NCBI GenBank assembly: GCA_003586115.2
Contig: QVOM02000034.1
Coordinates: 114,715,571-114,779,570 of the forward strand
DNA from: Salvator merianae
Lineage: Eukaryota > Chordata > Lepidosauria > Squamata > Teiidae
Direction of reading: 5' to 3'
Length of the DNA stretch: 64,000 nt
The position numbers were made by a program, and so were the translations under genes. The stretch's first letter is position 1. The number at the start of each line of letters is the position of its first letter. Shown one piece after another: positions 23,174 to 32,196 of this stretch. The notes below the pieces were generated by a model. That model ran no database searches. It was given only the letters and a program-made list of their open reading frames with translations, and had not been told where the DNA came from.

Positions 23174-23612
23174 AAAGTTTAGCAGGAAAGGAAGATCACA
23201 TGTTTCCTTTGATACAGTGTAGATGGAATACATTGTTTTAATTTGACTCACATTGCTTTCTGTGACTCGCAGCAGCAGCAGCACACACACCCCAAACAAG
23301 AAGCACGATCCCTCTCCTCTCGATCCTTTTCCTCTCCTCTCAACCCCTCTCCTCTTGATCCCTCTCCTCTTGATCCCTTTCCTCTCCTCCATAAAAGCAG
23401 CCAAGGGGCAACAACAACCAGAGAGAAATGCTAAATAGAAAGGAACACCAGGGGCTGCTTCTTGCCCTTGCTGGCTGTAGCAGCAGAGCAAAAGGCAGAG
23501 AAAGTGCAAAGAAGCTTAAAAGCACTTTTCTGCTTTTCTTAAAAAAGAAAATGGAACATGGCTCCTGAAAGGAAGCACGTCCTATATCTCTTTGTGTTGT
23601 GTGCAGTCCAGA
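23174..23612 (-). repeat. Right arm of foldback structure
   Basis: Reverse-complement partner of 21546-21974, containing the polypyrimidine repeats (CCTCTCCTCTTGATC type, about 23310-23390) and the AAGAAAATGG plus CTCCTGAAAGGAAG outer box. AAGTTTAGCAGGAAAGGAA at its inner edge reappears inverted at about 23619-23639, just outside the arm, so the right arm is itself bounded by a short inverted repeat. The longest frames, 178 and 212 codons on the minus strand, show no known domain. Confidence 0.75.
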
Positions 23613-23654
23613 CGTTTCCTTTCTTGCTAAACTTAAAGCAACAGAAAGAACACC

Positions 23655-23860
23655 TTTCTGTTGGATGCAATGTATCTTGAATACCTTGTTGTGATAGGAA
23701 AGGGCTTTCCTTTTATCTTGTATTCCTTTCTGTGACTCACAGCAGCGTACAAGCGCACACAGCCCAAAAGAGAAAGAGAATAACCAAATCCACAAAACAC
23801 TAACCATGCCAAACAGAAGCACGATTGCCTTCCCTCTCCTCTCACTTAGTAAAGGAGAAG
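23655..23860 (-). repeat. Third, partial copy of the foldback arm
   Basis: CTTTCTGTGACTCACAGCAGC, AAGCGCACACAGCCCAAA and AACAGAAGCACGATTGCC follow the same order as in the right arm at about 23255-23330. An AATGTATCTTGAATACC segment corresponds to the arm's ACATTG region. It is more diverged and carries extra sequence between the shared blocks. It lies in the same orientation as the right arm, so this is a tandem duplicate of arm sequence. Confidence 0.6.
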
Positions 23861-23879
23861 AAGGAAGGCATTGCATCCA

Positions 23880-26800
23880 TAACTATTAGCCCTCTCCCCA
23901 CATCAGCTGCCCTAATGATTTCTAAAACTCCTGCAAAGTTTTTTCATCAAAACCCAAAAATGGTGGTGTCTTTTTGACAAAAATCAAAATTGACAGTTTT
24001 CAATGGTTATGCATAGGTCAAGATTTGCAGAGAAGCCCTCCATTTGTTTTGTCTGTGTAACTGTGCATTTACACATTAGCGCAAAACTGCCTTATTTAAA
24101 AAAAAACAAAAAATGGTGTGTCTGTGGCCAGGCAGAGTCTGACATAGGGACATGGTTGGCAAGTGAGGGGAGGGTGTGGAGGTAAAAGGTAAGGGCTAGG
24201 TCTCTGTCCCCACCCCAGCATGCAAAAACTTGAACGACAAAAACTGATCCTATCAGAGTGAAGGGAGGGGCAACCACAGTGGAGAAGGGTGGAGGCATAA
24301 AAGACGCTGTTTAAAGAGACCAAGGATGGGAAAAGGAGAGTGTGAACAGCAAAGCCCAAACTGAGGATGGGTTTTCAGGTGTTAGGTGTGATCAGAGCTG
24401 GTACCTTTTGAATCTGACTTGCCAAATAACACGGACTACTTTCCTGAAGTGTGACCATGACCATAGAAAGCTTTTCTTTTCCTTCACTGTTGATCTGAGG
24501 GTTTTCCCAAACACAGCTGTAGTTGGAACTTAATAGGCTTAATAATACAGCTGAGGTTCCCCCCCATAATAAGATTAACATCAGTGGGTGAATGCTCTCA
24601 AGCCCTAGTGGAGGCTGTGAAAGTCACTCGCTGTTCCCTGAAGAAGGAAAAGCTTCTCTTCCTTCAGTGCTGCTTTCAGCAAATTCTCTCCCTTTGTTAC
24701 ACAGCAAATGGGTCTGCCATGCTCACCATCAGCTAAAATAGAAAGCAAGCCTCATGTTAACTATTTTTGTTCTTGAGAAGGTGAAGGTATTTCAACAGTT
24801 TGTTTCAGAAAAAGGATTCTCTTCACCATTTCACTTGAACACTAAGCTAAGCAGAAGCATATCAGCTATTCTGTACTCAGTCTTCTCTTATTTCTCATGC
24901 TCTTTAGTATCAACATTGCTCACAATAGATACCATGATAGGCAGCATGAATGTCGTGATGGCTGAAGCTTGTTGTGGCTGGTGGCACACATGGCTAGGAA
25001 GCTGATAGAAAGTTATATCAGGAGTCAGATAGACAAAGCTAATGATGAATGAAAAATAGAAGGTTCTGATTCTATGCAAACCTGCCTGATAATTGATAAC
25101 AGTGTAGTGCATTTTACACACATTAGTTAATTCTAAACTGATCTGTGTATGAATGAGAGACAGTAGACTCCAGCTCTGTACTTGTGTCTGGTGGGATGCT
25201 GCTGACTTTGTCCTTATGGATCAAACCCCTCTGCATGGATCCTTATGGGAGCTGGCTGGAAACTTCATTTTAACCTGACCAAACCATGATCCGTTCTAGT
25301 CACTCATATTCCAGGCACTCAGAATGACATTCAGGCAAGTGAAAGCAAGGTTGGCCCTCCCCACCCACAAATGTATCTGAGAACAATTGCTGCCAGTCAA
25401 GATGGACAAGGACAAAAAAAGAGAGTGTACTTTCACTCTCATCCCTGCAAGGGTACTTCTCACCATCTATGGCTGCACCCATCCACTGTAAAAAAAAAGA
25501 AAGAAGTTCAGAAATGGCTTAGAAGTGGTAGCTGCTACACACTAGTATTCTCATCCCACCTCCAACCCACCTAAAAACCATTTTCTGGCTATTAATGTGG
25601 GTCAAAAGTGAGATAGAAACAGCAGCTGCCATTAGATATCCCTTCTGAGTTGCTTTGGAGCTCTTTTTAATGTGTCTGGATGCAGCCTTCATCACAACAA
25701 ATTTCTTCCTTACTTTAACTTAACTCAATAAGGCACGAAACTAATTTCATTAACAAAAGAAAAAAATGATCAGCCTATAATCAAACAATATTTCAGTTCA
25801 TCAAACACTTAATTCCAATCACAGTAGGCTTAATTTCATTCAAATTTTCCTCATACATTAATCATTCCTTTTATTTTAAATGAAATAAAAACAAGTCTTG
25901 AACAACAGAATCTAATCAGTTATTATCCTTCCACATAATGTCAACCTCTTGATTCTTCAATTTTAATTCATTCTGAAATAATCTGTATCGTATTTGGAAA
26001 CACCTACTATAGAAATAATTAATTTACACCTGTCTCTATTCAGTTTTCATTTTTTCCCCTTCTGCGTTGATTAGCTTAAAAAGCAACAGTCATTAGAGAT
26101 ACAAACTCAGTATTGATTTAAAGCCCTTCAAATCTTTGCTTACTCCAAAATCTTAATTTCTTTCTTTCTCCTAGTCTGTTTAAACATTTTTTTAAATATC
26201 CTGTAATCATGCTGTACCAGTCAAAGCAATGAATAAACCTTCAAGGAGAACATGTGAATGTAGTAAATGTACAAAAGAAGTTGTTGAGTCAATAAAACAG
26301 TAGCAGCAGCAACAAATTAAAAAGGGCTCCACAGTATCAACACAATGATAGTGAACCAATCAGTAACATTATCCCACCAGTGGGCACTATCTTGATGTGG
26401 AGGAGGGCTTGCACGCTTCAGTGAATCAGAGGGCTATGCTATAGGACCACCCACACCACACAGTCCTCTGTTGATGAACTATACAAAATGTATCCCAAAC
26501 CCATAAAATTTTGTTAGAAACAGAGAAATAAAATTCCATACTGGATTTGTCATCACTCAGTTCAACAAGGATAGTGACAAGTGTTAGAGTACCTAGACAC
26601 CTGGTGATAAGTAGTCTATAGATTCAGTCTGCAGCTTAGCAAACAAAACTAAAGACTGCAGGACTACTAGAAGAAAAAATATGATGACAAAAGTATATGA
26701 TTGCATATAATTGAGAAATCATGACCTGTTACTTTAAGTCAGACCATTTAAAGTATGTATATCAGAAAAGAAAGTATGAAATTTGGCAAGAAAAGGGTCT

Positions 26801-26991
26801 ACATTGAAGAAAGGCTGGTAAATCAGCATTATTTCATAATGAGAAATTAGTTCTTTACTGATTAGAACTTCAGCAAAATCCCCAACATGAACAATAGTTT
26901 CCAAAAAATTACCAGGTATCAGCAGCAGATGAAAAAGTAATAGTTCAAGTCCTACATAAACAAAAGCAAGACATCTCTTAGTCAAGCTCAT
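23880..26991. other. Non-coding; possible 5' remnants of R4 LINE at the right
   Basis: No domain was recognised from 23880 to about 26370. The segment 26385-26460 (TGTGGAGGAGGGCTTGC, then GGGCTATGCTATAGGACC) has the feel of an R4-type 5' region and lies correctly upstream of the R4 coding remnants, but this is a weak inference. The rest is AT-rich. Confidence 0.4.
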
Positions 26992-27774
26992 TAATATTAT
27001 AATGGCAAAACTGACTGAAAGACAAAAAAAAATCTGAAAAATCATTAAACATAGTAAAGATAAAGAAGAGTGTGAACAATTGAATGCACTCAAAATGGTC
27101 ACTAAGAAGGACCTTGCACAAGTATCAGAAGAACTCAACAGAACAGTAACAGACATTAGGTCTGCATCATATCAGGAAACTAATCAGCTTATATACAATG
27201 CAGCAGCAGTGATTACAGAGAAACATGAGCTACCTTATCCACATGGTGCCCAAGACCCTGGGAAGCCATGTCTCTCATGGGAAGAAGCATTAGAGCAGCC
27301 TGACACAAAAGTGGTACCACAGCCTTCTCCAACTGGTCTCCAAAATGGTCTCCAAAACATTCCCTTCTGGTGGATCAGACCAGCCTCTCATTTGCAGATG
27401 GCAGCAAGTGGCTGATTAGGGTTACTGGGCACAAAGGCTTCTGGAAGGGTGTCACTTCTCGGTATCCAGCTAAAACAGTCCCAGCTAGCAAAATATGGAG
27501 GCTAGCAATTCTTCTTCCCAACCTCCAAAGTTGGACTCTTCTGTAATGTAGAGGGCCATTGGTGTGGACTGTTGGCTATCCTTCAGATTTTGGGTCAGAT
27601 CACTCAAGTGACCCAAGGCTGGCCCAGCATAGCATAGGTTAATGCACACCATGCAAAAATAGCCTTGGATACCAAATAAGGCCTCTGAGCAAACATTACC
27701 AAAATGGATGATCAGACTGGAGAAGAACAACAGATTGAGGTCAGTTACAAGTAAACTGGAAAATATAAAAAAGA
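26992..27774 (+). pseudogene. R4/Dong-clade LINE, 5' coding remnant
   Basis: Positions 27080-27232 encode a stretch with TNQLIYNAAAVITEKHEL, a motif I associate with the region upstream of reverse transcriptase in R4-clade LINEs. After an unplaced stretch (about 27240-27690), 27692-27774 encodes PKWMIRLEKNNRLRSVTSKL and then LENIK, which corresponds to the conserved PWW-RLEK region. The reading continues (NEEL) on the far side of the L1 insertion at 29404. Stops and lost blocks show it is dead. R4 family assignment is from remembered motifs, not an alignment. Confidence 0.65.
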
Positions 27775-29395
27775 TGACTTCCGGGGAAGATGGCCGAATG
27801 TAGTTGCTGAGAGGATTTTTCCTCTGAGCAAACCGCAACGTGAGGAGACAGAGGGGGGAGTTCAAACCCCCTCTGTCTGAAGATTTCATCTCCCTGAGTG
27901 ACAGGGAGGCAGAGGGATTCCTCATTTGAGCTCCATCAAGTCTCCCCCCAGCGGGGGCTGCGAGAGAACCGTGGCTATCTGCGTAAGGAGGAGACAAAGG
28001 AGTTGGGGGAATTTTGTCAACATTCCCGAGTCACGTTGTGTGTCGTCTTCAAGACTTTCGTCTGCAGGACCATAAATTCGGCCAATCCCCTTTTTAATCA
28101 ATGAAGATTTTAAAACTAAGATAAGCATTAAGAAGAGCAAAATAAAGAAAAAAGAAAAAAAAACCCTCTACAATTGCAGTTTGGACAATGTATGCTGAAA
28201 GTTTAAACATCGTAATTCAGCAAGAAGCTAAAGTATTTGCAAAGGCTGTGAAGGATTTTTTTTTTAGATAAATCATTTAAAGTTCTGTTCCTCGGACACA
28301 CCGGGGTTTTCAGTGCCTTATCAAAATACATTTGACCTGTGTTTATCAGCTAAGTAAATAAACAGAATGCACGGATATGGGAGTTCAGTTTAATTAAGAC
28401 AAAAGAAGAAAATAAAGGAAAAAAGTGCCTTTATTAATTAGAGGGCTTCTTCAGAGAACCAAGTTTTTAAGACAGATAAAGAGAAGAAAACATGCAATTA
28501 GAAAGAAATGAACAGTGTGGCTTCCAGCCAGATTTACTTCTTTAAAAAATGGATGCTATTTTTCAAGAAATGCAGAGTTCTTTTGAGACTCAGAGGCTGA
28601 CTTTTGAGAGATTAAGACAGGACATGAAAACTGAAATAGGTGCTTTACGCACTGAACTTCATGAAACAAAGGATGAGGCTTTGAAATTGGATGATTTCAA
28701 GGCAGAAATTCCTCAGACAAAATTTATGACTCAAGAAATACAGACTACGAGACAAGACGAGTTGTCTGTACCACTGATAACAGCTCAAGGTTATATTTTT
28801 TCATTGAAGGAAGCCTTGGAAAAAAAAAAATTCAGGAGAGGAAGAAACACATGAGGTGCATAATAATGGAAACAATCCATATTTGGAGGCAGCAAAGAGT
28901 TACTGTGAATAAACAATATTTCTGGTGTAAACAAAGAAAGGATTGGAGGAGGAGACAAAAGAAGAAAATAACAGCAACAACTGAAGGAGTCAGAAGGGGG
29001 AATTTAAAAGTGGCGGAGTAGAAGAATGGGCAGAAGCCAAATTATAGAAAGACTGATATGAGAAGAAGATTTTGAGAGATTGGACAAATATAATAAGTTA
29101 CAGAAAAATAAGGCAGTGGATAGACTTTGGTGAAAACTGGAAACCCTCTATTGAACTTTTGCAAGATCTGGAAAGTGGACTTGGAAAGTGGATTGGGTTT
29201 GCTGGAGGAAAAGAATGAAGAGAAAAGAAGAAGAATGTTGGTGGAAGAAAAGAGCTGGGTGGTTGGGGGGTAAGAAATATAGAAGAAATCTGGGAATTAG
29301 TTAAAATGTTAGTTTAAAATGTTAGTTGACAAAACATGAATTATTTAGTGTAATTTTATATATCCTTAAAAAATAAATAATAATAATAAAAAAAA
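27775..29395 (+). mobile_element. L1 retrotransposon, 5' end intact, internally deleted
   Basis: The element starts TGACTTCCGGGGAAGATGGCC. The AAGATGGC motif (27787-27794) is the YY1-type site typical of L1 5' ends. A GC-moderate 5' UTR runs to about 28548, then an ORF1 start, then purine-rich 3' sequence, then an A-rich tail at about 29371-29395. It is flanked by a 16-bp direct repeat GAAAATATAAAAA(A/C)GA (27759-27774 and 29396-29411) with one mismatch, the expected target-site duplication. At about 1.6 kb it is far shorter than a full L1 (about 6-7 kb), and ORF2 is absent. Because both the 5' end and tail are present, the loss is internal, not the usual 5' truncation. Confidence 0.8.
28549..28854 (+). 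pseudogene. L1 ORF1 N-terminal remnant
   Basis: This is a frame of 101 codons starting MDAIFQEMQSS. The first 55 or so residues are rich in Glu, Lys, Arg, Leu and Gln with heptad-like spacing (FERLRQDMKTEIGALRTEL), consistent with the coiled coil at the start of L1 ORF1p. The RNA-recognition and C-terminal domains are missing. A run of ten A at 28819-28828 may be a frameshift point, since the next frame continues with basic residues. In intact L1, ORF1p is the RNA-binding trimer of the retrotransposition complex. Confidence 0.6.
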
Positions 29396-30345
29396 GAAAA
29401 TATAAAAACGAAGAACTTTAAAAAAATGAAAAAAAAATGTGAAAGGTAAAAAAAAAAAAAGTAAAGAAATACAACCTTAACTCAAGAAAAATCAAAGTTT
29501 TAGAAATATTGAAACAGCAAATCACAAAAACATCAAAGAAAATAATTAGATATCAAACTTGTGTAGTTCGATATCTACACTGTAGTGAATTACACTGCAC
29601 TCCAAAACAAAAATAGAAACTGTTAAGCTTTGGAAAGACTTTTGGGACAAATCAAAGGAATGCAATAAGAATGCAACAGAGGTTAAAGAACTGGAAGCTC
29701 AACTAACTGGAAGTCAAATGAAATATATGATAATAGCAACAGAATTAGTTAAGAAATTGATTAAGAGGATAAAGAACTGAACATCATCAAGGAAGAATTA
29801 CTGGGTTTCTGGCTCAAATACCACTAGCCTTCATGAAAGAAAAGCCCAACAAATTAATGCAATGCTACAATGAGAAGAAACTGATGGATAACAGCTGGCA
29901 AAATTGATCTCAAAATGATAGCCCATGATAAAGTTGGAACACAAGATCACAGTAGAAAACAAGAGGCACAAAAGATAAGCTGCTAATTGATGATTATCCT
30001 CAAGAATTGCAAACAAAGAAAAACCAACCTATGTATCCTTTGGATTGATTACAGACTTGTTACCACAAAATTGAATCTTAAAATGTTTCGGGATGACAGG
30101 AGTTAGTAACAAAATTAAAATGTCTTTTTAAGAAGGCAGTGAGAATGTAGGTGAGAAGATAAGCCAAGTCAACATCTGAAGAGGTTTCAGCTTGACTCAG
30201 GTTTCCAAGGCATTGCCAAAACTCTCACATATTATTTCTATGGATGAATTGAAACTGTATGTTAGCATGTGAAATAAAATTGCTGATCACTACAGTCCAA
30301 ATATATAGTAATGATATTGTGATGGAATTTGGATTAAAGAAATAT
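29396..30345 (+). pseudogene. R4/Dong-clade LINE, reverse-transcriptase remnant
   Basis: This is a direct continuation of the 27774 remnant after the L1. Readable pieces, in order and in shifting frames, are: KYNLNSRK...ILKQQITKTSKKIIRYQ; TVKLWKDFWDKSKECNKNATEVKELE; KDKLLIDDYPQELQTKKNQP (expected KDQLLIDK...KKTNL), followed by D-Y-R just where the family has WIDY-KA; ISMDELKLYVSM, the decayed counterpart of the YMDD catalytic box; and LLITTVQIYSNDIVMEFGLKKY. These match the order of R4-type reverse-transcriptase blocks. The mutated YMDD box, frameshifts and stops make it inactive. Confidence 0.7.
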
Positions 30346-30615
30346 CCTGCCCATGCTTTAAGATCTGCAGGGGAGGCCCTCTTGGTTACACCACCACCTT
30401 CAATAGTTAAAGGGGTGGAGACCCGGGATAGGACCTTCTCAGTGGTAGCTCTTAAACTATGGAATAGTCTCCCTTTTGAAGTGCACCAGGGTCTAACTTT
30501 TATATACTCCGGAGGTCAGTGAAGACACATTTATTTATGCTGGACTTTGACTGAGAAAACAGTTTTCCTTCCCCACATCCAAGCACTGTTATTGGTTTAG
30601 TGTGTTCATTTCATA
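30346..30615 (+). repeat. CR1/L2-like LINE 3' end, part 1
   Basis: The translation contains TFSVVALKLWNSLPFEVHQ and, after a shift, a KT-HLF-like end. This is the familiar C-terminal block of CR1/L2-type LINE ORF2 (FSV-AP-LWNSLP, then LKTHLF). A 3' UTR follows up to the TA at 30614-30615. The same UTR resumes after the Tc1-like insertion at 32152. Confidence 0.65.
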
Positions 30616-32151
30616 CAGCACTCAAAACAGTTAAGGGAACACTTAAATCACACATTGAATCTCAATGAACGAAAGATTCAAGTTGAAAATCTGTACTGAT
30701 AGACCTTGTGAAATTTGTTGAGAACAAAATGATGAATCAACGGTCAGTGAAAACTAAAATCAGCAACCAATTGAGGGCTAGATTCCAAATCACCCAAAAA
30801 TCAAAAGTGAAAAGTGAAATCACAGGTGGATCCAATTTGCATGAATTTCATGATGGCTGCTCATAATGTGACTCAGTAGTGTATATGGACCCCGCATGCC
30901 TGCATGTACTCCTGGCACCATCTGGTCATGCTCCTGATGGGACAGTGGATGGTATCCTGGGGGATCTCCACCCAGACCTGGATCAGGGCATCAGTGAGCT
31001 CCTGGACAGTCATAATGTCCCAGAGGTTCTCAATTAGATTCAGATCTGGGGAACAGGAGGGCCAGTCAATGGCATCAGTGCCTTTGTCATCCAGGAATTG
31101 CTTACACACTCTGGCCACATGAGGTCAGGCACTGTCCTGCACCAGGAAGAACTCAGGGCCCACTGCACCAGCCTACGTGCTGACAATGGCTCTGAGGATT
31201 TAATCCCACTACCTAACAGCAGTCAGAGTACCACTGGCTATCATGTGAAGGTTTGTGCAACCCTCCAAGGATATGCCTGCCCAGACCATCACTGACTCAC
31301 CGCCAAACTGGTCATGCTGGATGCTATTGCAGGCAGCATAACGTTCACCACAGCATCTCCAGACTCTTTCACATCAGTCACATGTGCTCAGTGGGAACAT
31401 GCTTTCATCTGTGAAGACCATGGGTCACCAAAGGCAGACCTGCCAATTCTGGTGCTTTCTGGCAAATGCCAAAGAAGCTGCATGATGCTGGGCTGTGGGC
31501 ACAAGTTCCACTAAAGGTCATCTGGCCCTCAGACCTCCCTCGTGGAGTCTGTTCATGACAGTTTGGTCAGAAACATGCATACCAGTAGCCTGCTGGAGGT
31601 CATTTTGTAGGGCTCTAGCAGTGTTCTTCCTGATCCTCCTTGCACAGAGAAGCAGATACCAGTCCTGATGCTGGGTTGAGGTCCTTCTGTGGCCTTGTCC
31701 AGCTCTCCTTGTGTAATGGCCCATCTCCTAGAAACTTTTCCTTGCTCTTGAGACTGTGCTGGGAGACATATCAAACCTTCTTGTGGTAGCACATATGGAT
31801 GTGCCATTCTGGAGGAACTGGACTACCTGTGCATCCTGAATGGGCTGCAGGTACCTCCTCATGCTACCAGTAGAGACAAGAACATTAGCAAAACTCAAAA
31901 CTAAAGAAGAATCGGTCAGGAATGATAAGGAGAGAGTATCGTCTGTGGACACCACTTGCAAAACCATTCCTTTTTGGGGGGTTGTCTTGCTATTTGCCCA
32001 TCCAGTGTTCCTGCTGTCACTTTCATTTGCAGCAAAGCAGGTGAAACTGATTCACAATCACTTATGCTTCCTAACTGGACAGATTGATATCCTTGAAGTT
32101 TAAGTGACTTGGGGTTATACTGTGATGTACCCTTAATTGTTTTCAGCAGTA
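30616..32151 (-). mobile_element. Tc1-like transposon (Tc1/mariner), about 1.54 kb, defective
   Basis: The left end CAGCACTCAAAACAGTTAAGG and the complement of the right end (CCCTTAATTGTTTT then CAGCAGTA) are imperfect inverted repeats. They are flanked by TA (30614-30615 and 32152-32153), the Tc1/mariner target duplication. A transposase remnant fills the middle on the minus strand. The element sits inside the 3' UTR of a CR1/L2-like LINE, so it is younger than that insertion. Confidence 0.85.
30873..31862 (-). pseudogene. Tc1-like DD34E transposase, broken
   Basis: The family cuts and pastes DNA at TA sites. Reading on the minus strand from an ATG at 31862 (MRRYLQPIQDAQVV), the N-terminus has a helix-turn-helix (SICATTRRFDMSPSTVSRA), then [18 protein letters not shown] in another frame. 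The catalytic triad remains readable: FTDES (about 31400-31412), VQDSA (about 31130) and SPDLNLIENLWD (about 31010-31045). The protein ends GVHIHY. At least two frame changes and a TGA right after QDSA (31125-31127, probably CGA to TGA CpG decay) break it. The coding span of about 990 bp is close to the usual 340 codons. Confidence 0.85.
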
Positions 32152-32196
32152 TACTTTGCCTTATTTGCTGTAACCCACCCTGAGACCTTCAAGTAA
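32152..32196 (+). repeat. CR1/L2-like LINE 3' end, part 2
   Basis: After the duplicated TA, TTGCCTTATTTGCTGTAACCC and CACCCTGAGACCTTC continue the 3' UTR interrupted at 30615. The motif equals the one at the left edge of the window. Confidence 0.6.
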
